A DNA stretch of 64,000 bases from Eunapius fragilis (taxonomy: Eukaryota > Porifera > Demospongiae > Spongillida > Spongillidae), in NCBI GenBank assembly GCA_963681505.1, contig OY811988.1:1054001-1118000 (forward strand), read 5' to 3'. Every line of letters begins with the position of its first letter. The first letter of the stretch is position 1. Shown piece by piece: positions 44,265 through 56,109 of this stretch. The notes beneath the pieces were generated by a model. The model saw nothing but the letters and a program-made list of their open reading frames with translations. It had not been told where the DNA came from and made no database searches. The position numbers and the translations under genes were made by a program.

Positions 44265-44405
44265 TTCATCTCTCCAGGTAGCGCCTTGATGACTTCATTA
44301 TCACAAAAGCCATCAAATTCGTCATCGCTACAGTCACTATCTATGACCTTCATGTATTGGAGGAGACCCAGGAAGGGACCTGCATCTGTTAATCGCGCTA
44401 CTTTA
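44265..44405 (-). pseudogene. piggyBac-like N-terminal remnant
   Basis: The minus strand reads LLQYMKVIDSDCSDDEFDGF then CDNEVIKALPGEMNKAME. The SDDEFDGF acidic segment near the N terminus is typical of PGBD/piggyBac-like transposases and parallels DDSDDEFEGYI in the copy at 57271. It breaks up into unrelated sequence after ~45 codons. Confidence 0.35.
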
Positions 44406-45496
44406 CACCTAAGATAGAAGCCACACTATGCATAGGATTCAAATTTAGTTGTGTAAACAAACCTCGCGCAGCTGCAATTGTTTACACATGCCCGCGCTAT
44501 GCGTTTACATTATGCCATCCCGCTTGGCCACTAAAGTGGCCTTCCGCAATGCGCAAGCGCTCGCGTACGACCACTATGGTGGCCCGTTGCTGTTCGAGGG
44601 TTAACCGACACGAGTGGCCACGCCCACATTGGCTACATATGGGCTGGAGTGCATGCGCCTGGCACACATGTTCCTCAGTCTGCCGCATGCATTGACTCTT
44701 TCTTTTTGAAAAAGCTTAACTTCATGAGGGTGAGAAGTCTGTTCCCGAAGGGACAACCGGGTCAAAATCCAGTGCTGAAGACCCTCCTTTAACGAGCATC
44801 TGCTGGCTTGGCTGCACCGCCATGACGAAGGGAGCACCTCAATCCTCGCAGTCGCCCACTAAGTCAAAACGGTGGCTTCGTAATAATTGGGTTGATAGAA
44901 GGGGCTAGGGTGTGTAACCGATTTTCAAGTTTTGTAAGTTAATCGGTTATTCGTGTCGGTAGACTATGCACTTAGTAGAATAGCAGGTTACCGATTGCAG
45001 AATTTCCTTTACTCAAAATAACAGACTGTTTTTCATAGTCTCGATTAGTCGATATTCGTTTTCTTCATACGCAAAAATCAGTAGCAAATTGATGACCCCT
45101 TTTAATATGCCCTTCGCTTTTCCCGCCTGCACAAAGGCATACTAACGGGTTAAAAAAGAAACATAGTAATGTATAGTCGCACGTCTGGGGACCCGGCTGA
45201 AGGTAACCATCAGTGCCCTCCTTCAAAATGGGGCCTCTATTTTAATACATACATTCGCACGTTTTGTATATGTGGACTAATCAAACGTGCTACATACTCT
45301 TTTGCACGTTACACTGGCTTGTTTCCAGACGTTCAGCCATGACGTTCTAAATATCGTACATGTCTCGATTGGCGGCTTTGTCATATGCCTGGAGCGGTGT
45401 TCCACCATGAAGTGTCTAGCTGGCACTGCTCAGTACTTATTGAATTGGCGAATAATGGATTATAACTGCCACTTGTGGTGGATAGGTGTGATACAT

Positions 45497-45615
45497 TGTG
45501 GCGTGTACTCAATAACGATGTAATACACGACAACTTTGCAAACTACACACGTGAGCTAATCTAATTAATGCGCTAGTTCATCTCGTTCTCAGTCCTCTCT
45601 GGCAGGGTCGCTACA
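45497..45615 (-). repeat. 3' LTR, 119 bp (element reads on minus)
   Basis: Minus strand TGTAGCGACCC ... GAGTACACGCCACA. A polypurine tract CTGGGGGGAGTAG lies just upstream (plus 45616-45628). Confidence 0.92.
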
Positions 45616-45757
45616 CTACTCCCCCCAGAACGGAGATGTAACGTTGCGGTTGCTTGACCTGCCGACCAGATCTTGTACGATGCGGTGGAGGGTTGGGGGG
45701 GGGGGGGGTACTTGGTGTCAGAACCTGGGTTGCGGTGGAGGAAGGATTAGGCTTCTT

Positions 45758-48700
45758 CTACGGTCGTCCACGGTGTACAGGCTCAGGTAGCAAGAGTGGT
45801 TGCTCCGGATCAATCTGAGCAGGCTTGAGCCTGTCCACTGAAATTGTTTCTTTTCTCCCACTGACGTCAACGGTGAAAGTCTTGTCACCTGATTGGAGGA
45901 CTTTAAAAGGTCCTTCATATGGTCGTTGAAATGGTGATCGGTGAGAGTCACGACGGATGAACACAAATTTGGTTTGTTTGAGGCTAGATGGCTGGGAGGA
46001 AGGTACAACTCCGTGTGCATGTTGGGAGGTAGGCACGGGGACAAAATCACCAACTTGTTTCCTAAGTTGTTGCAGTTGAGATTGATGATCCCGTTGAGAA
46101 TTGTGAGTATGAAAAAATTCTCCAGGAACAGTAATAGGAGCTCCATACACCAACTCTGCCGAGGAACACCCTAAATCTTCCTTTAATGTTGTTCTAATAC
46201 CTAAAAGTACCCATGGAAGGTCTGTGGTCCAGTAGGGGCCCATGAGTCGTGCTCGCAGTGATGATTTCAGGTGATGGTGAAAACGCTCCACTAGACCGTT
46301 TGATTGAGGGTGGTAAGCGGTGGTGTGGTGAAGTTGAATGCCTAACAATTGAGCAATAGATGTCCACAGTTGTGAGGTAAACTGACTTCCCCTGTCGGAT
46401 GTCATGTCTAGTGGAACGCCAAAACGTGAAATCCACTGAGATATCAATGCTTGAGCACAAGTGGTAGTGCTTGTATCGTTTAACGGGATGGCTTCAGGCC
46501 AGCGCGAAAATCGGTCCACAATTGTAAGTAGGTAAGTAAAACCATTAGAAGGAGGTAAAGGTCCCACAAGATCCACATGGATGTGGTCAAAACGGCGATT
46601 GGGTACTTGAAATGTTTCGAGGAGCCCTGATGTGAGTCTGGATTTTGGAACTCTGACAAGGGATGCATGTTCGTACCCACTGCCCAATTTGCTTCTGCAG
46701 ACCTTTCCAAACGAATTTGGATGCGATAAGGCTTCTTGTGGCACGGATTGATGGGTGGGACAAACCATGAAATAGGTCAAAAACCCGTCGTCTCCATGCT
46801 ACTGGTACTACAGGTCTGGAACGTCCAGCAGACAGGTCACATAGAAGCGTAGTACCTTGTGCCTCAAAAGGAATATCCTGCAATACCAAACTGGATGGCG
46901 TGGTTCGGTAGGATTGAACCTCAGGGTCTTCAGCTTGATCTGTGGCCATCATAGCATAGTCAATCCCCAGCTGAACAAAGTCAATGGTAGTTCTTGATAG
47001 GGAGTCAGCAACAAAGTTGTCTTTACCTTGTATATGTTGAATGTCGGTAGTGAATTTAGAAATGTAGGAAAGATGGCGTTGTTGACGGCTTGTCCACATG
47101 TCTGAACTTTTGGACATACAATATGTCAGTGGTTTATGGTCGGTGAAAGCTGTGAACTGTCTGCCTTCAAGAAAAATCCGAAAATGCTTGATGCCTATAT
47201 ACAATGCAAGGAGTTCCCGGTCGAAAGCACTGTATTTTGTTTCAGAAGGTTGTAGCTTCTTACTGAAGTATGCCAGTGGTTCCCACGAGTTGTTTCCGAA
47301 CTGCTGTAGAACTGCACCTATGGCGAGGTCAGAGGCATCTGTGGTGATTGACAGCGGTGCTCCATGGTGCGGGTGGGAAAGTAGTGTCGCCTCCGCCAAT
47401 GCTTTCTTGGTAGCATCAAATGCTTTTGACATTACGTCACTCCAAATCAAAGTCTTTGGATTGCCTGCTAATGCTATGTAGAGTGGTGACATCATCCGTG
47501 CAGCACCTGGGATGAAACGGTGGTAAAAATTGATCATACCTACAAATTCTTGTAAACCCTTCACTGTGGTTGGTTGAGGGTATTGGCTGATGACCTTTAC
47601 CTTGTCAGGCAATGATACAATCCCGGTTGGAGTGATATGGTGTCCTAGAAAATCAATTGAATCCTGACCAAATTGACATTTAGAAGTGTTGATAACTAAA
47701 CCATATTCCTGAAATCGTTGGAACAGCTGGCGGAGGTGGTCCATGTGAGTCTCGGCATCATGGCTGGCGATGAGGATGTCGTCGATGTAGACAAAAACAA
47801 ATTCCAACCCGTGGCAGACAGTGTCCATTAAGCGCTGAAAGGCTTGAGCGGAATTCTTCAGCCCAAAAGGCATCCTTAGGAACTCATAAAGGCCAAAAGG
47901 GGTGATGATGGCCGTTTTGGGTATGTCTTCAGCTGCAACCGGAATCTGATGGTAGCCTCGCACCAGATCGACTTTGGAAAAAATGGTCTTCCCATGAAGT
48001 TGTGCTGAGAAGTCCTGAATGTGTGGAAGGGGATACCGGTCAGGTATCGTTGAGTTGTTGAGGCGTCTGTAATCCCCACACGGGTGCCACCCCCCTGATG
48101 CCTTGGGTACCATGTGGAGTGGAGATGACCAAGGACTTGCTGATTTTCTAATCAGGCCCATCTCCTCCATGTTATCAAACTCTTGCTTGGCTACAGCCAA
48201 CTTGTCTGATGGCAAACGACGAGCACGCGCATGAAATGGGGGGCCAGTAGTCAGTATGAAATGCTCTACTTTGTGTTTAATGGAGGAGGCAGTAAACACT
48301 GGTGTTGTAATGTGAGGAAATTCTGTTAACAAGGTCTCAAACTGGTTGCTAGAGGTGGAAATGGCACTAAGCTGAGGTACCGCTGTGCGAACGGTTCCCA
48401 GTGAAACAGAATGATATGTTTCTGCATCGATCACCCGCTTCCATTTGAGGTCCACCAGTAATGAGTTTGAACGAAGGAAATCAGCTCCAAGAAGAGGCCT
48501 AGAGACATTGGCGATAGTAAATGTCCAACGGTAAATCTTGGAGGCAAAACAAATGGGAAGAGTGCGAGTTCCATAGGTTTTAATGGAGCTGCCGTTGGCT
48601 GCTGACAAACAGGGCCCAAGTGGTCTAGTGCGTTCATCCTCTCTAGTGGCAGGAATGACACTCATCTCTGCTCCAGTGTCTACTAGAAACTTTTTCCCAG

Positions 48701-49409
48701 AGACCTCGTCAAGAAGGAAAAGGAGGCTCCTGTTAGCGCCAGTTGCTGATGCAACCACTGGTTTTTGGCCTGTCCATGCACATGGTTCGGTGCACTTGCG
48801 CGCTGCCTTACCAAACGTGCGGTGATAGAAACACAACCCATCTTGAGGGGATTGGGATGGGATCTTGTTTACTTTCTGCTTGGTAGGTCGGTTGTGATGC
48901 ACAGCGTTGGTGCTATATTCCATATCCTGGCTGGTCCAAAGGGCGTCTGCATGTTTGGCTAATTTTCGGCAATCATCGAATTGCGCATCGACTAGCTGCA
49001 TGCGGATGTCTTCAGGTAGGCGCTCCAGAAACAGTTGCTCAAAAAGAAAGCAAGGAGGATGATCGCCTAAAAGGGCCAACATTTCGTCCATCAGAGCAGA
49101 TGGTTTTGTGTCACCGAGTTCGCGAAAATGTAGGAGCCGGGACGCTCGTTCTCTCTTGTTGAGTCCGAAAGTGTCGTTGAGACGGTCCTTAAGCGCCTTA
49201 TATTTGTTCTGCGTCGGTGGTTGGCTGATTAGGTCCAAAACGCGCATCGCTGTTGAATGGTCAAGTGCTGCCAGCACGTGGTAGTATTGCGTCTCGTCTG
49301 CTGTAATCTTGCGCAAATGAAACTGCGCTTCCACCTGCGCAAACCATACAGCAGGTTGTGCCGGCCAAAATGTAGGAAGCATGAGTGAGACGGAGTGTTC
49401 TTCTGCCAT
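45758..49409 (-). pseudogene. Gag-Pol of the CsRn1-type Gypsy, one frameshift before integrase core
   Basis: ATG at 49407-49409, directly after the primer site. Frame 1 (940 codons, to 46587): Gag with [20 protein letters not shown], a [14 protein letters not shown] finger, protease [28 protein letters not shown] and [11 protein letters not shown], RNase [15 protein letters not shown] and TDHKPLTY, and the integrase HHCC finger ([23 protein letters not shown]). The DDE core (VDLVGPLPPS; TSDRGSQFTS; GLVERFHHHLK) and C terminus (EGPFKVLQ) are in another frame that ends at 45758. The shift lies near 46618-46632, in the finger-to-core linker. Everything else is intact, so one indel separates this copy from a complete frame. 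Confidence 0.92.
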
Positions 49410-49410
49410 T

Positions 49411-49427
49411 CACGTCAAGGGTCACCA
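49411..49427 (-). promoter_or_regulatory. Primer-binding site, tRNA-Trp type
   Basis: Minus strand TGGTGACCCTTGACGTG, close to the complement of a eukaryotic tRNA-Trp 3' end (TGGTGACCCCGACGTG). It ends one base before the Gag ATG. Confidence 0.75.
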
Positions 49428-49428
49428 A

Positions 49429-49547
49429 TGTGGCGTGTACTCAATAACAATGTAATACACGACAACTTTGCAAACTACACACGTGAGCTAATCTAATTAA
49501 TGCGCTAGTTCATCTCGTTCTCAGTCCTCTCTGGCAGGGTCGCTACA
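49429..49547 (-). repeat. 5' LTR, 119 bp (element reads on minus)
   Basis: Near-identical partner of 45497-45615; TG...CA ends. Confidence 0.92.
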
Positions 49548-49944
49548 ACATGTCCACGCATTTTGTACAAGAAATTAGCGCAAGCTGCGGGATGGACAAA
49601 CGGTTCATTTTCATTTTTAGCTCAGTAAACTTAAATCTTACCTGAATACTATGGTAGGAGGGAAACATATAACCACGTGTTTTTTGGTGAAAAAAAAATG
49701 CTTGCGGGTCACAACCCGCCGCCATTGAATCATGGGTTTGGCATAATATTGGCATGCACATCGTTCCTAGTCCCTGTGGGTACTATATCTTTGTTGTTTT
49801 AATGATTCATAAGTAACTGATGAGCAATAAAACTGGCTATACTAGTATTACACATGAGAAACTGTGATTTATATCGTGCCATTATAAAAAAAGGACAAAC
49901 CTGGAAAAACCTAGGTAATCGTTGGCAAAATAATAGTGCATTAA

Positions 49945-50868
49945 GGCCATTCCAAATGTGATTGTAGTTTCCCGTCCTCCGCCCGCGTCATTATAGACCA
50001 CCCGCGTAATGTCACCATTATGTCCTTTATTCTAATTATCGGTATACCGGTGCTTTTAATTTCACTTCATTTGCATAGATAGTATTGGAAACGGAGAGAT
50101 TACAGTGTTTTGACTTCCATAAACTATTTGACCTCCAGGTTTGATGTCTACAGGTATCGTTCGGTGTGCTATTACCTAGGTCCTGGAAGTTGAAAGGTCC
50201 TGTTTAAACACGTCACCCCATGGGTGAAGCTTAGTCTCGTCCCCCAGACCCAGATTCCCAACAGCTGCGGGTGGATTACATCACCGCTATGTGGAAAGTG
50301 GGTCTGGGAAATAAGTACGACGCCGAGCGTACCATAACAGTGAGACGAATGTGTACATATGTAATGACGCTGATGTAACCTTAATAACACATGCAAGTTG
50401 CTGATTACCTGATTTCAAGTGGAAGGTGTGGCTCAATTAGACATCTAAGTGGGAATCTGCGAGCAAAATACGAGGGAGGTAGTTTTGCGCGCGGTTCAAA
50501 AGCTAGGAATTGCTGACCACGCATGTCCACAACAAATGGAGGCAATTAAGATTCGTGAGGTGCCCTAATGTGCCAGACCCACTTTTCACGTAGCGGTTGT
50601 CCGCCATTAAATAATAGCAATTTAAGAAAAGGCTTGAGGTTTCTTCTTGCCTAAGCATCTCAGTCATCAATAGTTACCGGTCCCGACATACAGTGCCATA
50701 ATTTTCCGTTCTGCCACCTTTTGTATTTGTGCTTAATGATGTGAGATATAGAATAATTAATGTATTCATTTTTAATTATTATATGTAAGTAATGGATAAT
50801 AGCCGCCCGCCCGCATGGGTTTTGGTAAAAGGTCCGCATGGGAAACTATTTTCACATTTGGAATGGCC
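49945..50868. mobile_element. PIF/Harbinger-like MITE, TSD TAA
   Basis: TIRs GGCCATTCCAAATGTGA at both ends continue into AGTTTCCC and GCCCGCG-type words. Flanked by TAA (49942-49944, 50869-50871), the TWA target typical of Harbinger elements. No transposase. Inside, AGACCCACTTTTCAC (50576) is an inverted match to GTGGAAAGTGGGTCT (50289), a possible second nested repeat. Confidence 0.75.
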
Positions 50869-51008
50869 TAATCGCCAAAATCGATTAATAGTTTCTACTA
50901 ACCGATTTGCAAGGTGCTATAAAACCAAAAAAATTGAGTGGACTTTTTTTCATAGTTGAAATAATTGATTTTGATTTTTTTAAAAAGGTTACACACCCTA
51001 GAAGGGGC

Positions 51009-51723
51009 GCATTATCATCTCTCACGCCATCTCTTCGAGGTTCGTCGTCGCCTGGGCGTGCTCACGATCTGTACTTAACGTGTTTTTTTTAATGTGATTA
51101 GAGGTGTGCATAGGTGTATTTATCTTTTTTTGCGCTAGTTAGGTACGGTGCCCTCGGCGTCCACTATAGATGTGCCGACGTTTGCTCCACAACTCTCAGG
51201 CGAGAGTCAACCTCAGATGTCGTCATCAAGCACAGCGCCTGTGTCGTCGAATAAGGCACCGTCATTCGACCCAATCGCAGGGATACTGGCTGGGCTCGTC
51301 AAACATATCCTCGAATTCAAATTTGTGGACATGTTATGACACTGACTCATCCGTTGCATGCCTGTTGCGGAGATCATCGTGTGGCTGGAGGGATTCAAGC
51401 GGCTGACCTCGGTTTTGTCATCGAAAAACCCCACCAAAGCCGCCAAGATGTGGGCCTACCAATCGGCTATCATTCGCGCGGCCAGGAACTTCGAAGGCAC
51501 CACGTGGGTGGCCTATGATCGCCAGTACTGTCGGGAGGCCCTGGCCAGGAAAAATCTTAACTGGTTGGTGGTGAATTCGCAGCTCTACAGCGAGGCGTTC
51601 ACTCGTCGCGCGAAGGTCATTCCACGGTGTCACCCATGGCTCTCATGCTCGAAGAATACACGGTCACGACCACTCCAGGCTGCCATGTCCTTAGTATACT
51701 TGTGTAACCAGTGCATGCGTGGA

Positions 51724-51774
<51 letters not shown>

Positions 51775-51870
51775 GTATGCATACATACTTGTACCGTCCA
51801 TATTTGCCCTCCACCCATTGGGTGTGAACACCTGCTTTGTCAGGTCTGCAATGTACGTAGTAGCTTTTAA
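51009..51870 (+). pseudogene. DIRS Gag-like region, frameshifted, with (AT)n insertion
   Basis: Frames in succession: GALSSLTPSLRGSSSPGRAH (to 51092), DVPTFAPQLSGESQPQMSSS with FDPIAGILAGLVKHILEFKF (51148-51339), and VAEIIVWLEGFKRLTSVLSS with KMWAYQSAIIRAARNFEGTT (51358-51650). Gag-like proteins of DIRS elements have this Ser-rich then helical layout. An (AT)22-type microsatellite at 51729-51771 and a degraded Cys/His region follow. At least two frameshifts. Confidence 0.6.
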
Positions 51871-53427
51871 TGGTCGATTGCTATTCTGATTATACTTTAC
51901 GGTGGGTCGTTCACTTATTTGCAGGCGCTACAGCCTACCCATACATTCGTGACCTCATGGTGTTGCAATCGTGCACCTCGTTACCGCCGCCTCACGCCGA
52001 ATTGTTCGAGGGTGGTCACCCCCCGCTGAATCTCACCGCGTGGGAAGCTGCCCTCCGCAGACACCCAGACAAAGACTTTGCTACATACATCTGCTCAGGC
52101 TTAAGGGTGGGGTTCAGGATTGGCTTCGTGCACGGTCGACGGCTCAAAAGTGCCACCGCCAACATGTTTTCCTCGTTCAAACACCCCAATATCTTTCAGG
52201 GGTACGTTTCAGAGCAACTGAAGCTGGGCAGGATGCTGGGATCGCTGGACCTCATATGTCACTCCACTGTCCACATCAACAGGTTCGACGTTATTCCCAA
52301 GGGCTATGCCACCGGGAAATGGCGTCTGATAACAGACTTATCCTACCCACCCGGGGAAAGTGTGAATGACGGCATCGATCCCGAGCTCTGTTCCCTCCGC
52401 TACACATCGGTCGACGACGTAGCTACAGCAGCCGCTGGATTAGGCCAAGGTGCACTTATGTCGAAGGTTGCCATCGAGGCAGCATATCGTCTGATGCCGG
52501 TTCACCCAGATGATCGCCCACTTTTGGGCATGGAATGGAAGGGCCAGGTTTTCGCAGATTTTCGGTATCCGGTCGGCGCCAAAAAAATTCAACGCTGTGG
52601 CTGATGCGGTGGAGTGGCATCTGAAGTTCCAGGGGGATCGCGCACTTATTTCATTATTTGGATGACTTCACTATTCTCGGGTCGCCTAACTCAGACGAGT
52701 GCGCGAGATCCTTAACCATGTTGCGGGAGGCATGCGCTGAACTCTGGATAAAGCTGGCCGAGCATAAGACAGAGGGTCCAGCAATCCGGGTAACGTTCCT
52801 GGGCATCATGATTGATACGACAACAGGCCAGCTGAGCCTTCCACAGGAAAAACTGGCGCACCTACAGTCCCTCCTAACGGATTGGGGAGACCGGAAATCC
52901 TGTTCGAAGAAGGACCTCGAGTCACTAATTGGCACGCTGAATCACGCTTGCAAAGTCATTCTTCCCTTCTTGAGAAGAATGATAGACTTGCTTAAACAGC
53001 ACAAGGTGCACTATCGGATCCGGCTCAATCGAGAGTTCTGCTCCGATCTACAGTGGTGGACGAACTTTATAGCAACGTGGAACGGGGTTTCGTACCTACT
53101 TGTAGGACCCACATCGGAGTTTGCGTCTGATGCTTCTGGGTCTTGGTGGTTCGGCGCCCATATTAATGACTCGTGGTTCCAGATAGAGTGGGACGAACAG
53201 TCCTCGCCCTTTAGCAAGAACTGCTGCCGATCATGTTCACAGTGGTTGCGTGGGGCAGGCTCTGGCAGGCCCAGAATGTACTCTGCCACTGTGATAATCA
53301 AGCAGTCGTCGCAGTACTTCGTTCGAGGTCGAGTAAACAGCCACAGCTGATGCACATGCCGCACTGCCTATTATTTACGGGTTCGAATTATCGGCCTCGT
53401 ATATACCTACTAAGGCGAATGATCTAG
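51870..53427 (+). pseudogene. DIRS reverse transcriptase / RNase H, three frames
   Basis: Frame to 52604: HINRFDVIPKGYATGKWRLI, then TDLSYPPGESVNDGI and MSKVAIEAAYRLMPVHPDD. RT breaks at the conserved PFGLRSAP motif (52575-52600, replaced by RYPVGAKKI, with net loss and frame change). Frame 52658-53350 resumes with HYLDDFTILGS (catalytic YLDD), LGIMIDTTTGQLSLPQEKL, and RNase H FASDASGSWWFGAHI. Near 53225 the frame changes again to LCHCDNQAVVAVLRSRSSK. Typical DIRS RT; the metal-binding Asp of the first RT motif appears as MSKVAIEAAY instead of the usual KVDIEAAY, so it is lost. Confidence 0.8.
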
Positions 53428-53589
53428 CCGATGATCTTTCCCGAAATAACCTGTCCTCTTTCCTGTGTAAGGTTCCAGCACTCAAAGGCAAGCAGGTAAA
53501 AGTTCCTGCCCAGCTACTGGAGATCCTGCTCGACACGTCTGGGGACTGGACGTCACGAAACTGGATGCGTCGCTTCAGGGATTCTTTCA

Positions 53590-54200
53590 CAATGGCCTTG
53601 CCGCATCCACGCACCAGTCCTATGACTGCTCATTGAAACATTTTAACTCGTTTTGCATGCAATAAAATGTTTCTGATCCTTTCCCAGTGACCAAGAGCTA
53701 CTTCTCCATTAAATTGGCGGACGATGGGCTGGCACCTCAGATGATTAAGGTGTACCTTTCGGCCATCCACAGCATGCATCTGTTCTGGGGCTGCCATCTC
53801 CACGGGAAGAATCCACCCTGATAGTGTTGAAGAGGGTACTGGATGGCATACGGAGGGTCAGGGCGTCAGGGAATTTCACACCACGTATTTGCATGCCAAT
53901 CACCGTTCCTGTTTTACGTCAGATCCATGCTGTACTAGGTGCACGGGTCTCTGAACCAGACAGACTGGTGTTCTGGGCTATTGCCACCTCGGCATTATTT
54001 GGTTTCTTCTGCCTTGGTGTGTTACTGATCGGGTCGGAGGCCGAGTACAGTTCGGCAAGTCATCTTTCCTGGGGAGATGTTGCCCTCAACAGCAAGGCAA
54101 CCGTTACCTTGGTTAAAATCCACTTAAAGAGGTCAAAGTGCGATCAATTCGACACAGGAGCTGATATCCTCCTGAGGCACACTGGTTGGGCAATGCCTAG
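53590..54200 (+). pseudogene. DIRS tyrosine recombinase, catalytic Arg lost, 3' truncated
   Basis: The N-terminal SAM-like part reads STHQSYDCSLKHFNSFCMQ, then LADDGLAPQMIKVYLSAIHS. The catalytic domain starts FWAIATSALFGFFCLGVLLI and SHLSWGDVALNSKATVTLVK. In DIRS recombinases the FFRxGEL motif carries the first catalytic Arg (family knowledge); here it is FFCLGVL, Cys in place of Arg. Similarity fades after IHLKRSKCDQFDTGADILLR, and the HxxR and Tyr motifs are absent. Inactive. Confidence 0.7.
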
Positions 54201-54260
54201 TGCCACACCCCAAAATGTATGGGAAATGGCTAGCACCCATCGAAGCCCGGGGTCCGCCAA

Positions 54261-54685
54261 ACTAGCAGTGCTGGTCTATCAACGATCCGCAGCATGGAGG
54301 TTAATCTCAATAAATTGTAAACGTGATAATCCTAATCTGGACGGCGAAATCACAATTATAAAACAATTGTCCGACCTAACATATTACACATGTCCACAAA
54401 TGCCTGCCATGCTGTAATTATTTAGCCTTAAGTGTGTGCATTGCCCTGTGTTTTATGTCTAGTAGTGCAATAACTAATCATACATGCACCCATACAAATC
54501 AACACTTAGGGAGGTAATAATGCAAGTCATCCTGGGTAAGAGTACATTCATACTTGATTCCCACAAAACCAAACATTGAAGCCAAAATTTATACTTAAGA
54601 ACTGGTATTTCCCTGAAAATACATAAAACCAACATGCTGGAAATGCAATAACAACATACTTTCCAAATATAATTTTTTTTCAACT
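54261..54685. other. No gene recognised
   Basis: Sequence after the DIRS relic; 3' intron or flank of the coiled-coil exon. Confidence 0.3.
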
Positions 54686-54688
54686 TAC

Positions 54689-55003
54689 CCAACTCTTTCA
54701 AACATATACTTCTATCTTTAGACAGGGAGAGGAGTCTTTCATACCAATCTTGTAGTTTAGTTATTTGATTATCCAATATGTTTAGTCTTGTCAAAAATGC
54801 TTCAGATGGAACATTCATACTATTCATTTGAATCTCCAAATTTTCCTTTTAAATATTTTTCTTTTCAATCTCTGCTATCAATTTACTAATAGCTTCGTCA
54901 GTATTACGAGGAAGCCGACCAGCATCCTTTATATCATGTATTAATTGCTCTAATGATGCTAGTTTGGCTTTCAAATTCAGTTGCTTTTGCAGGTCTTCTT
55001 TTC
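54689..55003 (-). CDS. Coiled-coil exon with one internal stop, unrecognised
   Basis: The minus-strand frame reads KEDLQKQLNLKAKLASLEQL, then IHDIKDAGRLPRNTDEAISK and LIAEIEKKN. An in-frame TAA follows, then ENLEIQMNSMNVPSEAFLTR, LNILDNQITKLQDWYERLLS and LSKDRSICLKEL up to a GTAAGT donor at 54688. Heptad-like Leu/Ile spacing suggests a coiled coil or spectrin-like helices. It is one of few pieces here that does not look transposon-derived; it may be a host exon or a pseudogene. No family identified. Confidence 0.4.
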
Positions 55004-55009
55004 ATCCTG

Positions 55010-56040
55010 GAGATTTTTTAAGGGACTGTGTAATAAAAATTGATCAATTAATACACAAGTTAATACAAGTTGTTTAAGTTATGAGCAACCTAGCTTTATT
55101 GGTCTCTTCATTTGGAACAGTGGTCAACAGTGTGATGTCATATGTTGGAAATGTAATACTGGTGGCATCTGTATGCTAAATTACCCAACGCTATGTCTGC
55201 ATTTGTTGTGTGAACTCAGATTTCATATAGTGCAATTCCTTCAAGATTGCTTAATTATTTCAAGTATTTTACATGTGATTCACAATTCAAAAACAACAGG
55301 TTGCTATCACTTTGGGTACAAATGGATCATGTGGACAGTAAAACAAAAATAGCTAAGAAATTCCTCTTTCAGCCTAAGCTGCTGAAATGGTCTTGTGCAG
55401 TGAGCATGGTAGTTATAACAAAGTATGCACAGTGGAATCGCGTTATTGTTTCGCTTCAGATTCACATGGGATTCACATCGATCGATTCATCACAGTGAAA
55501 GTAGTTTGTTAGGACTGAAGTACGTGTCAACCCTCGCTAAAACCATGAGCATGTTTTAACCTGGTAATTAAACCTATTACATGTATCTTGGGAACGGCCG
55601 GGTTAAAACGTAACAACATTGTTCTTGGTTTTAGTGAGGGTCTACAAATTGTACTTGGGTGCTAATGAGTTACTTCACTGTGAGGAATCAATCGGTGTGA
55701 CTCCCACGTGAATCTGAAGCAAAACAAAAAAGGTACGAAAATGCAATAAAATGTAAGAAAATGTAAGGGGCGTAGGGTGGTACCTCATTTTTAAATTCCT
55801 CGTATGTTTTTTTTTCATAAGTCAGATTTTTATTTTAAAAGCAGATTTGCAATCCTCTCTTCAAGCCCTACAGTAATGGACGACAGATTTATTTGCTAGG
55901 TGCTAAAAATCTATGTTGACCGAGCATGCTGTGTGTGTGTTTGAAAAAGCTGTATGTGCATCATTCTGTATCAGATCCCAAAGTATGAATATGGAATGAA
56001 ATGCTGTAAAAATCAGCAGTTTCAAGGAGTTACTCGGGGG
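55010..56040. other. No gene recognised
   Basis: AT-rich. Short complementary words (CACATGGGATTCACATCGAT region at 55460; CACGTGAATCTGAAGC at 55706) hint at an inverted repeat between about 55400 and 55720. Confidence 0.3.
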
Positions 56041-56109
56041 AGGGGGGGGGGGGGGGGGGCAGCCATGAAACACAACAGTATTGGTAACACCCATCACATG
56101 ATGTTTAGT

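Larger units (their letters stand above)
45497..49547 (-). mobile_element. CsRn1-type Ty3/Gypsy, 119-bp LTRs, TSD ACAT
   Basis: LTRs 45497-45615 and 49429-49547 differ by one base that I can see (AATAACGATG against AATAACAATG). ACAT flanks both ends (45493-45496, 49548-49551). The primer-binding site matches tRNA-Trp, and Gag has a C-x-F-Y-H...C motif instead of a CCHC knuckle. Both are marks of the CsRn1 lineage (family knowledge). Recent but already frameshifted. Confidence 0.93.
44906..51000. mobile_element. hAT-type element with perfect 8-bp TSD, host of two further insertions
   Basis: Termini TAGGGTGTGTAACC at 44906 and its inverted copy GGTTACACACCCTA ending at 51000. The 8-bp duplication GAAGGGGC is exact (44898-44905, 51001-51008) and lies in the coding frame of the DIRS ORF. 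Subterminal CGGTTA/TAACCG words recur. Removing the Gypsy (45497-49547) and the MITE (49945-50868) leaves about 1.1 kb without a transposase, so it is nonautonomous. Confidence 0.88.
44460..54260 (+). mobile_element. DIRS-like tyrosine-recombinase retrotransposon, decayed and split
   Basis: Outer layer of a nest. Left part: GC-rich leader (about 44460-44821) and an ORF starting at ATG 44822 (MTKGAPQSSQSPTKSKRWLR) that runs into the hAT insertion at 44906. Right part resumes in frame at 51001/51009 (GALSSLTPSLRGSSSPGRAH). It continues with a Gag-like region, RT/RNase H (51870-53427) and a tyrosine recombinase (53590-54200). This domain order is that of DIRS elements. Inverted terminal repeats were not resolved, so the outer limits are approximate. 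Many frameshifts. Confidence 0.75.

Noticed and set aside
43440-44417. 325-codon Cys/Met-rich protein on the plus strand
   Set aside because: It is explained by the 24-bp minisatellite; the non-repeat ends have no recognisable sequence.
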